DNA of 17,993 bases from Actinomycetes bacterium (GTDB lineage Bacteria > Actinomycetota > Actinomycetes > S36-B12): positions 1 through 17,993 of the forward strand of contig JAUHZW010000017.1 of assembly GCA_030425745.1 (NCBI GenBank), written 5' to 3'. The notes under the pieces are model-generated. The model was not told where the DNA came from. It saw only the letters and a program-made list of their open reading frames with translations, and searched no databases. Shown piece by piece: positions 1 to 7,174 of the stretch (position 1 is the first letter of the stretch; every line of letters starts with the position of its first letter). The translations under genes and the position numbers were made by a program.

Positions 1-1083
1 CGGCGGGGTCTTCAGCAGCGGCGCCGCATCCTCGCCGGTGCCCTTGGGCGGCCACGGGGTGTCGTTCTTCATGGCATCCCAGATGGGCTTGGCCTTCTTG
101 GTGTTCACGCTCACCGTCGCGTTGTCGCCATTGGGCTTCCACGGGATGGTCGTGAAGGTGACGTTCGCAGGCTTGAGGTCCTTCAGGGACAGGGCGAGGT
201 CTTTGAGGTTGTTGATGTCGGCCATCTGCGGGTCAGCCGTGAGCGACTGCGTCGCAGCGTCGAGCACACCGAGCAGGGACGCCGGGTTCAGCAGCGTTCC
301 GCTGGAGAGCACCTTGCGCATCAGGGAGGACAGGAACGCCTGCTGGCGCCGGATGCGGGAGGTGTCCGAGCCGTCGCCCAGGGTCTTGCGCGCCCGCACG
401 AAGGCAAGCGCCTCCTCGCCCTCGACCACGTGCTTGCCCTTGGAGAGCTTCAGCCCGCTCAGCGGATCGTCGACCGGCTTCTCCAGGCAGATCTCCACGC
501 CGCCCACCGCATCGACGATGCGCTTGAAGCCGCGGAAGTCGACCATCATGAAGTTGTTGATGTCCAGGCCGGACATCTCCTCGATCGCCTTGACGGTGCA
601 GCCCGGACCGCCGAGGTCCATGGCGGTGTTGAAGCGACCTGAGTTGCCCCCGACCTTCTTGCCGTTCTCGTCCTTGCACTTGGGCAGGGTGATGATCGTG
701 TCGCGCGGGATGCTGACCCCGATCGCGGACTGTCGGTCACCGCTGATGTGCATGACGATGGTGGTGTCGGAGCGCTCGCCGCCGATCTTCGCGGCGCTGC
801 CGAAGCCGCCGTTGCCCTTGCCGGACCGGGTGTCGCTGCCCATGAGCACGACGGTGAGCGGCTCGTAGGAGCCGGTCTCCTCGTCGACGACGTTCAGGGA
901 GGTCTCGGCGTCGACCACCGTGCCCTCGGTGTTGTCGCTGATGTCGACGGCCGTGATGTTGCCCTGCAGCTGCCCCATCAGCACGCTGACGCCCGCACCG
1001 ATGACGGTCAGGATCAGGACGAGGGACGACGCGACCGCCAGGAGGACCCGCCCGATGCGGCGGGGGGACCCGGATCGGGCCAT
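1..1083 (-). CDS. LytR-CpsA-Psr (LCP) family cell-wall glycopolymer ligase, 3' end outside window
   Basis: LCP enzymes are membrane-anchored phosphotransferases that move polyprenyl-linked glycopolymers onto peptidoglycan outside the cell (in mycobacteria, arabinogalactan). The 361 residues visible start with a short basic stretch and one membrane segment at about residues 11-36. The LCP core follows: GSDTR (82-86), SDTT (105-108), SIPRDT (124-129), RFNTAMDLGGPGC (150-162), VDFRGFKRIVDAVGG (181-195) and FVRARKT (229-235) with the downstream DTSRIRRQQ. The conserved Asp and Arg residues that bind the pyrophosphate lipid and metal are therefore present. The ATG at 1083 is preceded six bases upstream by GAGGAG. 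The gene runs off the left edge, so any C-terminal domain is not visible. It diverges from the SpoIID-domain gene across a 234-base gap. The family call is very secure; the polymer it transfers cannot be told from sequence. Confidence 0.95.
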   Translation of the reverse strand, partial: MARSGSPRRIGRVLLAVASSLVLILTVIGAGVSVLMGQLQGNITAVDISDNTEGTVVDAETSLNVVDEETGSYEPLTVVLMGSDTRSGKGNGGFGSAAKIGGERSDTTIVMHISGDRQSAIGVSIPRDTIITLPKCKDENGKKVGGNSGRFNTAMDLGGPGCTVKAIEEMSGLDINNFMMVDFRGFKRIVDAVGGVEICLEKPVDDPLSGLKLSKGKHVVEGEEALAFVRARKTLGDGSDTSRIRRQQAFLSSLMRKVLSSGTLLNPASLLGVLDAATQSLTADPQMADINNLKDLALSLKDLKPANVTFTTIPWKPNGDNATVSVNTKKAKPIWDAMKNDTPWPPKGTGEDAAPLLKTPP

Positions 1084-1133
1084 GGATCACTCCTCTTGCT
1101 GGTGGGCGGGACAGGCGCGAAGGCCGTCTCGCC

Positions 1134-1139
1134 ATGGTA
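1134..1139 (-). promoter_or_regulatory. Candidate -10 element (TACCAT) for the LCP gene
   Basis: On the minus strand TACCAT fits the actinobacterial TANNNT -10 consensus and would start transcription about 45 bases before the LCP ATG. No good -35 hexamer is seen at 17-18 bases, so the call is tentative. Confidence 0.35.
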
Positions 1140-1160
1140 GGCGCTGCCTCGGGCTGCTTC

Positions 1161-1173
1161 GGTGCGACGCACC
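1161..1173. promoter_or_regulatory. 13-base perfect palindrome, possible operator between the LCP and SpoIID genes
   Basis: GGTGCG-A-CGCACC is a perfect 6+6 inverted repeat around one central base. It lies about 22-40 bases upstream of the candidate LCP -10 element, where a repressor or activator could act. In GC-rich DNA such a short palindrome may be chance. Confidence 0.25.
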
Positions 1174-1202
1174 CCGCGTGGCGAGGGTTCCCCCACGACC
1201 GC

Positions 1203-1222
1203 GTGTGACGTTTGTGACACAC
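1203..1222. promoter_or_regulatory. Repeat-rich putative regulator site (GTGAC direct repeat inside GTGTG/CACAC inverted repeat)
   Basis: GTGAC occurs at 1205-1209 and again at 1214-1218, giving a 9-base centre spacing. The same stretch is bounded by GTGTG (1203-1207) and CACAC (1218-1222). It is A/T-richer than its surroundings and lies about 95 bases before the SpoIID-domain start. Direct repeats of this type resemble sites of OmpR-family regulators such as MtrA, which controls cell-wall hydrolases in actinobacteria. That link is inference only. Confidence 0.3.
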
Positions 1223-1317
1223 GAGGTTTCTGATGCATGCTGGAGGCCTGCTCGTGTGGCACCGTGGCGGTGTCGACGGGCAACGCCGGCCCGACGTCCT
1301 TCCCCGAGGAGCACCGC

Positions 1318-3036
1318 GTGACCCCTGGCCCCCGACGCCGACCGCTCGTCGCGATCGCCGGGACGCTCGCCCTGGGCGTGGCCCTGAGCGCGGGGCTCCT
1401 CACGCCCGCAGTCGCCGACGAGGCCGTCGACCCCGCAACGGCCGCCCTGCCGGCGCAGTTCACCCTCGACGGAGCAGGGTTCGGCCACGGGGTCGGCATG
1501 TCCCAGTGGGGTGCGTACGGCATGGCCAAGGCCGGCTACGACGCCGCCTCGATCGTCACCCATTACTACACGGGGACTCAGGTGGTGCCCGCGCAGGACG
1601 ACATGGACATTCGGGTGGCGCTGCTCTACCAGACCAAGCGAGTGTCGGTCCGATCCGAGGCGCTGGACCCGTCCGGCGGAGCGATCGAGGTGACGGTCGG
1701 CCCGACGGTCGTCGTCGGCAGCCCGCTGGACACCTTCAGCTTCAAGGTCCGAGACGGTCAGGTCTGGGCGACCCGGGAGGCCGGTGGGCAGACGACCGAC
1801 CTGGGAGTCGCCCCCACAGCGACCATTCGCTGGGCCGGTACCCGGACCCCGGGCACCGCCCCTGGCGGTCCGACGCTGGCGAATGTCACACGCAACAAGA
1901 GCAGCCTCGACAGTTCCGGCCATCGGTACCGCTACGGCGTCATCGACATCGTCCCGGTGTCGACCAAGAAGGGCGTCGAGCTCAACGTGGTCAACTCGGT
2001 GCGGATCCACGATGAGTACCTCTACGGCATCTCCGAGGTGTCGAGCTCCTGGCCCGAGGCCGCCCTGCAGGCGCAGGCCATGGCCTCGCGCACCTATGCG
2101 ATCAGCAAGATCGACAGCGGCGTCCGCCAGTCCTGCTCCTGCCACGTCGATGACGGAGGCGGCCCCTACGCCGACCAGACGTTCACCGGCTGGGGCAAGG
2201 CCAGCGCGGCGATGGGTGAACGCTGGGTCGCCGCGGTCGACGCGACCAAGACCTCGGACACGACCGGCAACGCGATCCTCCACAACGGCAAGGCCATCCG
2301 AGCCTTCTACAGCGCGTCGAGCGGTGGCGCCACGCAGAACGTCAAGGACGTCTGGGGCGGTGAGCTGCCGTACGTCGTCAGCGTGCCGGACCCCTGGATG
2401 AAGACCCCGGACAACCCGGACGCGTCCTGGCAGGTCGTCGTCCCGCAGGCGCAGATGGCAGCCGTCTTCGGTGCCCCAGCGGTCACCAGCGTGGACGTCA
2501 TCGAGCGCGACCAGTCGGGTGCGGTCAAGCGTCTCAGCGCGACCCTCCCCGACGGCCAGACGGTCACCCGCACCGGGCCGCAGTTCGCGAACGCCCTGCG
2601 GCTGAAGTCCCGCTATGTGAACGCTGTCGACGGCAAGGTCGGCCCGCCGCTGCCGTCCTCCGACGTCGTGGCGGCGCCGGCACCCCCGGCACAGGTTCCG
2701 GCTGCGGCCCCGGAACAGCCCGCACCGGCGGCACCTGCCGCCGCTGCTGCGACCGTCTCCCTGCTCACTCCCGCGGACATCACGGTGCGCAAGGGAAAGC
2801 GCTACAAGGTGGTCGGCGTGGTGCGCCCGGCGCAGGGCAGGCTCAAGGTGTGGCGGCAGAAGCTCGTCAAGGGTGAATGGAAGACGGTCGCCAAGGAGCG
2901 CACCAATCGCAAGGGCCGATACCGCTTCGTCATCAAGGACGCCGGGAAGAAGTCCACCGGCACCTTCCGCGTGCTCGTCGTGAAGAAGAAGGACGTCGTC
3001 GGGGTGAGCCCGGAGTTCGCCGTTCGCTTCCGGTAG
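1318..3036 (+). CDS. Secreted SpoIID/LytB-domain protein, putative peptidoglycan-acting enzyme
   Basis: The 572-residue product belongs to the SpoIID/LytB group; SpoIID itself is a lytic transglycosylase that cleaves stem-peptide-free glycan strands. The GTG at 1318 is chosen because GAGGAG lies eight bases upstream and it gives a clean signal peptide (about 1-33, ending TPAVA before DEA); an in-frame ATG at 1237 would spoil that signal. The motif GHGVGMSQWGA is at 56-66. The core helix region with WPEAALQAQAMASRTYA follows at about 225-265, with Glu240 at the usual acidic position. YSASSGGATQNVKDVWGG lies near 330-350. An Ala/Pro linker (about 445-480) leads to a Lys/Arg-rich beta-type domain (about 480-572). 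The protein ends four bases from the convergent TIGR03089 gene. Beside an LCP ligase, a wall-remodelling role fits, but catalysis is not proven and the C-terminal domain is unrecognised. Confidence 0.9.
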   Translation: MTPGPRRRPLVAIAGTLALGVALSAGLLTPAVADEAVDPATAALPAQFTLDGAGFGHGVGMSQWGAYGMAKAGYDAASIVTHYYTGTQVVPAQDDMDIRVALLYQTKRVSVRSEALDPSGGAIEVTVGPTVVVGSPLDTFSFKVRDGQVWATREAGGQTTDLGVAPTATIRWAGTRTPGTAPGGPTLANVTRNKSSLDSSGHRYRYGVIDIVPVSTKKGVELNVVNSVRIHDEYLYGISEVSSSWPEAALQAQAMASRTYAISKIDSGVRQSCSCHVDDGGGPYADQTFTGWGKASAAMGERWVAAVDATKTSDTTGNAILHNGKAIRAFYSASSGGATQNVKDVWGGELPYVVSVPDPWMKTPDNPDASWQVVVPQAQMAAVFGAPAVTSVDVIERDQSGAVKRLSATLPDGQTVTRTGPQFANALRLKSRYVNAVDGKVGPPLPSSDVVAAPAPPAQVPAAAPEQPAPAAPAAAAATVSLLTPADITVRKGKRYKVVGVVRPAQGRLKVWRQKLVKGEWKTVAKERTNRKGRYRFVIKDAGKKSTGTFRVLVVKKKDVVGVSPEFAVRFR

Positions 3037-3040
3037 CCGG

Positions 3041-3742
3041 TCACCCGACCAGGGTGGCGGTGACGCGCTCCTGGTCCCGGATGGATGCGGGCGCATCCGA
3101 TCCTGCGACGAGCACGACTGAGCCGTCGATCGCCAGCGGCAGGGGCAGTCCTGCGAGCAGCGACGTCAGGGGCGACGGGATGTCGGCAGCGAGCACACGG
3201 TCACCCGTCGAGCATCCCAGCGCGCGCGCCTCGGCGAGGAGCTCGTCCTGACTCAACGTGCGGCCCGAGACCTCGAGGGCCGGCATCGACGCCTCGGGGG
3301 TCTCGTACAGCCAGGCATCAGGCTGCTGCCGCACCGCGACGGTCGCGTCCGTCACGCCGGCGGGCAGCGGCTCGGAGACGGGCAGCCCGAACGGGTGCAT
3401 CGACACCACCACGGTCGGTGTGGGGGACTCGGTGGCGCGATCAACGGTCGTCACGATGAGGTCCGCATCGGTGGCACGGTCCGTGACGATGCACCCGGCC
3501 GTCCACACACCCGCGGACCACGTGGAGCGCTGCCAGTGCATCGGCAGGTCGAGAGCCACCCGATCTCCGGGCTCGAGGTCATACTCATCGCGCAGCGCGT
3601 TGGCGATCTTCGCGGCGGCATTGGCCACCGAGGTGGCCGACAGTTCGGTGCGCTCGCCGCTCGCGGCATCGAGGTAGGTCACGAGGGGCTGGGCGCCCGA
3701 GGTGCGGACGCGCCCGGTCAGCAGACTCCAGATATCCGGCAC
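3041..3742 (-). CDS. TIGR03089 family protein (actinobacterial conserved, function unknown)
   Basis: This 233-residue protein matches the TIGR03089 pattern: an opening PDIWSLL, then PLVTYLDAASGERTELS, a central GDRVALDLPMHWQ and a C-terminal RDQERVTATLV. The family looks like a fragment of the N-terminal fold of acyl-CoA synthetases (AMP-binding enzymes) but is far shorter and lacks their ATP-binding loop, so adenylation is unlikely. No signal peptide or membrane segment is seen, so it should be cytosolic. I chose the GTG at 3742 because TACCGT lies exactly seven bases upstream, a leaderless arrangement; an in-frame GTG at 3751 overlaps that element. From memory the mycobacterial counterpart (Rv3268 region) also sits next to an LCP gene. 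It diverges from manC by 51 bases. Its role is unknown. Confidence 0.85.
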   Translation of the reverse strand: MPDIWSLLTGRVRTSGAQPLVTYLDAASGERTELSATSVANAAAKIANALRDEYDLEPGDRVALDLPMHWQRSTWSAGVWTAGCIVTDRATDADLIVTTVDRATESPTPTVVVSMHPFGLPVSEPLPAGVTDATVAVRQQPDAWLYETPEASMPALEVSGRTLSQDELLAEARALGCSTGDRVLAADIPSPLTSLLAGLPLPLAIDGSVVLVAGSDAPASIRDQERVTATLVG

Positions 3743-3749
3743 GCACGGC

Positions 3750-3755
3750 ACGGTA
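3750..3755 (-). promoter_or_regulatory. -10 element (TACCGT) for leaderless TIGR03089 transcript
   Basis: TACCGT fits TANNNT and ends seven bases before the GTG at 3742, so transcription would begin at or next to the start codon. No Shine-Dalgarno sequence is present to compete with this reading. Confidence 0.5.
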
Positions 3756-3780
3756 CCGGTGGCCTGCCGGGGGCATGTGG

Positions 3781-3786
3781 CACGCT
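3781..3786 (+). promoter_or_regulatory. Possible -10 element (CACGCT) for leaderless manC transcript
   Basis: CACGCT keeps the A at position 2 and T at position 6 of TANNNT and lies exactly seven bases before the GTG at 3794. The first base departs from consensus, so it is weaker than the other leaderless candidates here. Confidence 0.35.
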
Positions 3787-3793
3787 GAGGCGC

Positions 3794-4870
3794 GTGACTG
3801 AAGCCGTGCTCCTCGTCGGAGGCCAGGGCACCCGCCTGCGCCCCCTCACCGTCAACACTCCCAAGCCGATGCTGCCGGTGGCGGGTGTGCCCTTCACCGT
3901 GCACCAGATCACCCGTGCCCGCGATGCCGGCGTCACGCGGATCATCCTCGCGACCTCCTACAAGGCCGAGGTGTTCAAGGCGTTCATCGACGATGCCGAC
4001 CTCGGCATCGAGGTGGTGATCGCAACGGAGGACGAGCCGTTGGGCACCGGCGGCGCCATCCGGCACGCCCTGCCCTATCTGGAGTCCGGGCCCGACGAGC
4101 CCGTCCTGATCTTCAACGGCGACGTCCTCAGCGGCGTGGACCTCGACGGCCTCGTGACCCACCACCGCGACACGGGGAGCGATGTCACCCTCTATCTGAC
4201 CCCGGTCGAGGATCCCCGCGCCTACGGCCTGGTGCCGACCGACCACGAGGGCCGCGTCACGGCCTTCCTGGAGAAGCCCAAGACCGACGAGGAGATCGTC
4301 ACCAACAACATCAACGCCGGCTGCTACGTCTTCAAGCGCAGCATCATCGACAGCATCCCCGCCGGTCGCCCCGTGTCGGTCGAGCGGGAGACCTTCCCCG
4401 GCCTGCTGGACTCCGGCGCGCTGGTCACCGGTGTCGTCGACAGCGGCTACTGGCTGGACCTCGGCACGCCGCTGTCGTTCGTCCAGGGCTCCTGCGACCT
4501 GGTGCTGGGCTCCGCACCGTCGCCCGCCGTGCCCCAGACCGGCGACTACCTCGAACTGCCGGAGGCTCAGGTCGCGTCCGATGCGCAGGTGCACGGAGGC
4601 TCGGTCATCGGTCGAGGCGCCGTCGTCGGCGCCGGCGCGGTGGTCACCGGAGCCGTGGTGTTCGACGGCGCAGAGATCGCCGACGGCGCGCATGTGGCGC
4701 ACAGCATCGTGGGGGCCGGTGCGGTCGTCGGGGCGGGCACGGTCCTCAACCGGGCCGTGATCGGTGACGGTGCCGTCATCGGTCGAGGCAACGAACTGCT
4801 CGAGGGCGTGCGCGTGTGGCCCGAGGCCCGGATCCCCGATGGCTCCGTCCGCTTCTCCAGCGACGCCTGA
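3794..4870 (+). CDS. manC: Sugar-1-phosphate nucleotidylyltransferase, probable mannose-1-phosphate guanylyltransferase
   Basis: This enzyme should join mannose-1-phosphate and GTP to give GDP-mannose and pyrophosphate in the cytosol. The 358-residue protein opens with the nucleotidyltransferase signature LVGGQGTRLRPLT (7-19) followed by TPKPMLP with Lys24. Further family landmarks are EPLGTGGAI, FNGDVL (metal-binding Asp), FLEKPK and NINAGCYVF. From about residue 265 to 345 there is a left-handed beta-helix of hexapeptide repeats rich in Gly, Ala and Val. This matches the actinobacterial ManC/RmlA2 group (Rv3264c type). The sugar and base cannot be read from sequence; manA and manB in the same window support mannose. 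The GTG at 3794 gives the protein its normal N-terminus and has a possible leaderless promoter. The last 32 bases overlap the DNA glycosylase gene, suggesting co-transcription. The alternative is a glucose or rhamnose-pathway nucleotidyltransferase. Confidence 0.88.
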   Translation: MTEAVLLVGGQGTRLRPLTVNTPKPMLPVAGVPFTVHQITRARDAGVTRIILATSYKAEVFKAFIDDADLGIEVVIATEDEPLGTGGAIRHALPYLESGPDEPVLIFNGDVLSGVDLDGLVTHHRDTGSDVTLYLTPVEDPRAYGLVPTDHEGRVTAFLEKPKTDEEIVTNNINAGCYVFKRSIIDSIPAGRPVSVERETFPGLLDSGALVTGVVDSGYWLDLGTPLSFVQGSCDLVLGSAPSPAVPQTGDYLELPEAQVASDAQVHGGSVIGRGAVVGAGAVVTGAVVFDGAEIADGAHVAHSIVGAGAVVGAGTVLNRAVIGDGAVIGRGNELLEGVRVWPEARIPDGSVRFSSDA

Positions 4871-5783
4871 CGCCCACGGCTCCTGGGCCGCGCCGTACGA
4901 CGTCGACCTCGCCCGCGTCCTCGGCCCCTTCCGGCGTGGGGGAGGAGACCCCACCCATCTGCGCCTGCCGGACGGCACGTGGTGGCGCACCTGCCGCACC
5001 CCCGACGGGCCCGCGACGCTGCGTCTGGCCGCCGTCGCCGGCGATATCGACGCGGCGGCCTGGGGCCGGGGCGCCCACTGGGCTGTGGAGTCGGTGCCCG
5101 CTCTGCTGGGCTTCGCGGACGACCCGGCCGGCTTCCCGGCCGATCGACTGCCGCCCGCGCTGACCGACGCGTGGCGCCGGCTCGCCCAACGGTGGCGGGT
5201 GCCCCGCAGCGAACTGGTCCTCGAGGCGCTCATCGCCGCGATCCTCGAACAGAAGATCACCGGTGTGGAGGCCCGCCGAGGGTGGCGTGCTCTCGTGCGG
5301 CATGCGGGCGAGGCGGCCCCCGGACCCACTCCAGAACCGATGTGGGTGTTCCCGTCTGCTGACCGCATCCGGCGCATCCCCAGTTGGCAGTGGCATCGCT
5401 GGGGCGTGCCGCCGTCGCACTCCGCGACGATCCTCCGGAGCGTCACGTCACCCGGACGGATCGAGCAGTGCGCGAGTCTGCCCGCCTCAGACGCCGAGCG
5501 GCGGCTGCGCTCGATCCCCGGCATCGGCGGATGGACGGTCGCCGAGGTCGCGCAGCGCGCGTTCGGCGACGCCGATGCGGTGTCGTTCGGTGACTTCCAT
5601 GTGGCCCAGCACTTCGTGTACGCGTTCACCGGTGATCGCGACGGGTCGGATGAGCGCATGGCGGAGCTGATGGCGCCGTTCGCCGGACATCGGTACCGCG
5701 TTCAGCGGTTGGTGGAGGTGGCGGGTGTGCTGCGCCCCGCGCGAGGGCCGCGCGCGACGATCACCGATCATCGCCGCTGGTGA
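4839..5783 (+). CDS. AlkA-like DNA-3-methyladenine glycosylase 2 family protein
   Basis: A predicted base-excision repair enzyme that removes alkylated bases from DNA. The 314-residue protein has an N-terminal domain (about 15-110) and then the HhH-GPD fold. LEALIAAILEQKITG begins near residue 128, at the place of the ILxQQV helix of AlkA. The helix-hairpin-helix LRSIPGIGGWTVAEV starts at 223. The catalytic aspartate is most likely Asp252 in SFGDFHV, the counterpart of Asp238 of E. coli AlkA. There is no Cys cluster for an iron-sulfur centre, unlike MutY or EndoIII. The ATG at 4839 lies inside the end of manC in another reading frame, so translation is probably coupled; no strong Shine-Dalgarno sequence is visible. 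From memory the same gene follows manC in Streptomyces. Its stop codon abuts the stop codon of fbiB on the other strand. Confidence 0.88.
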   Translation: MAPSASPATPDAHGSWAAPYDVDLARVLGPFRRGGGDPTHLRLPDGTWWRTCRTPDGPATLRLAAVAGDIDAAAWGRGAHWAVESVPALLGFADDPAGFPADRLPPALTDAWRRLAQRWRVPRSELVLEALIAAILEQKITGVEARRGWRALVRHAGEAAPGPTPEPMWVFPSADRIRRIPSWQWHRWGVPPSHSATILRSVTSPGRIEQCASLPASDAERRLRSIPGIGGWTVAEVAQRAFGDADAVSFGDFHVAQHFVYAFTGDRDGSDERMAELMAPFAGHRYRVQRLVEVAGVLRPARGPRATITDHRRW

Positions 5784-7169
5784 TCAGTCGTCGCTGACCC
5801 AGCTCAGGTGGTCTCCAGCCGTGCGAGCCGGGCGGTCCTTCGCCGGCTGCGCCGCGCGTCCGACGGCCACCGCGCCCAGCGGCTGCCACGTTGCCGGCAG
5901 GTCGAGCACCGCGTGCACCACGTCCGGGCAGAACACCGTGGACGAGATCCACGCGGACCCCCAGCCCTCCGCAGAGAGTGCGACGAGCAGGTTCTCGACC
6001 GCGGCGCCGCCGGCGACCATGAAAAGGTCGCGCTCGAACCCGCGGCGTCGATCGTCGGGGTAGTCGTGCGCAGCTCCGGCCAGGTCGAGGAAGGGGAGGA
6101 CGACGACGGGTGCTGTGCGCAGCAGGTCGCCGCGGGCCACGCGTCGGGTGATCGAGTCCTCGTCGTAGCCGTCCAGCCCGGTGAGGTCGGCACGCCAGCG
6201 ATCGAGCATCGCGTCCAGCAGACGCTCCCGCGCAGTGCCGGGGCGGAGGGCGAGGAAGCGCCACGGAGTCGTGTGATGCGGCGAGGGCGCGGTGATGGCC
6301 GCCTCGACCGCGCGTTCGATCGCCTCGGTCGGGACCTCCTCACGGGTGAAGTGCCGAACGGTACGGCGCGCGGTCACCGCGGATCGTCGCCCCTCGGCCA
6401 CGGCCTCGGCGGTGCCGAGACTGAACAGGTCCTCCTCGGAGGGCCGCACCAGAGCGCGCGACCCCGGGCCGTCATCCGGCGTGACCCATGAGGCCAGTCC
6501 GCGGATGACCGCGACCGGACGGTCGCCCGCCTTGCCCTTCACCAGATCGGTTGCCGCGCTGATCTCATCGGCCACGGCCACCATCGTCATCTCGAGCGTG
6601 CGACCGAAGGAGTCGGCCCGCCCGGTGTGGTCGTCGAGCACCTCGACGCCTGCCGCACCGATCGCGACGTCCGTGAGGCCGAGCCGCCATGGCCGACCCA
6701 TCGTGTCGGTGACGACGACACCGATGGTGCGCCCGCTAGCACTCTGGAGTCCGGCCCGCAGGCGACGGGCCGAGAGGTCGGAGTCCTCGGGCAGACGCAC
6801 CACGAGGCCCTCGTCGATGTTGCTGGCGTCGACGCCCGCGGCGGCCATGACGAGCCCCTGCGGAGTCTCGACCACCCGTACGGTGCCGCGCGGGGTCTGC
6901 TTGCTCGCCACGACGCGCACCGTGTCGAGGTCGATGACCTCGTCTCGGGTCTCCGCCCGGACGACGCGACCCTCCGCCTTGGCGACGATCTTGCTGGTGA
7001 CGACCACGATGTCGCCGTCCTGCAGTCCGCGGGATCCGTCGGGCCACGCGGCATCCGTGACGGCATCGAGAATCTGGGCGACGAGGTCATCTCCGGCCTG
7101 GATGCGCCCGATGCCGTCCGGGGCGATCGCCTGGATGTGCGGGGGGATGGGCGGGCGCAGTACGGACAT
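5784..7169 (-). CDS. fbiB: FbiB: coenzyme F420-0:L-glutamate ligase fused to FMN-dependent reductase
   Basis: FbiB finishes coenzyme F420. The N-terminal CofE-type domain (about 1-245) adds glutamates to F420-0 using GTP, and the C-terminal nitroreductase-fold domain (about 263-455) reduces dehydro-F420-0 with FMNH2. Visible CofE landmarks are AGVDASNID (111-119), TDTMGRPWR (154-162), [11 protein letters not shown] (180-190) and [18 protein letters not shown] (198-215). The reductase half opens with TARRTVRHF (266-274) and [12 protein letters not shown]. At 461 residues it is close to mycobacterial FbiB (about 448), so both domains look intact. The ATG at 7169 lies five bases after the fbiA stop and has no clear Shine-Dalgarno sequence, so reinitiation is likely. 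A longer start at 7211 would add an Arg-rich, family-atypical extension. It ends tail to tail with the DNA glycosylase gene with no bases between. Confidence 0.95.
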   Translation of the reverse strand: MSVLRPPIPPHIQAIAPDGIGRIQAGDDLVAQILDAVTDAAWPDGSRGLQDGDIVVVTSKIVAKAEGRVVRAETRDEVIDLDTVRVVASKQTPRGTVRVVETPQGLVMAAAGVDASNIDEGLVVRLPEDSDLSARRLRAGLQSASGRTIGVVVTDTMGRPWRLGLTDVAIGAAGVEVLDDHTGRADSFGRTLEMTMVAVADEISAATDLVKGKAGDRPVAVIRGLASWVTPDDGPGSRALVRPSEEDLFSLGTAEAVAEGRRSAVTARRTVRHFTREEVPTEAIERAVEAAITAPSPHHTTPWRFLALRPGTARERLLDAMLDRWRADLTGLDGYDEDSITRRVARGDLLRTAPVVVLPFLDLAGAAHDYPDDRRRGFERDLFMVAGGAAVENLLVALSAEGWGSAWISSTVFCPDVVHAVLDLPATWQPLGAVAVGRAAQPAKDRPARTAGDHLSWVSDD

Positions 7170-7174
7170 GGTCG

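Noticed and set aside
1204..1220. A Crp-type site (TGTGA-N6-TCACA)
   Set aside because: The left half fits, but the right half reads TGACA, so the GTGAC direct-repeat description fits better; Crp binding remains only a weak alternative.
1237..1317. Upstream ATG giving a 27-residue longer SpoIID-domain protein
   Set aside because: The extension precedes a well-formed signal peptide and removes the role of the GAGGAG site in front of the GTG at 1318.
1087..3096. A 669-codon minus-strand frame opposite the SpoIID gene
   Set aside because: It is antisense to a protein with clear motifs and a signal peptide, and its translation is Arg/Gly/Asp-rich without domain signal.
3041..5659. An 872-codon open frame on the minus strand opposite manC and the DNA glycosylase
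   Set aside because: Only its last part (from 3742 down) is the TIGR03089 gene. The rest mirrors conserved genes on the plus strand, has low-complexity Arg/Asp/Gly-rich composition and no recognisable motif; stop codons are rare in GC-rich antisense frames.
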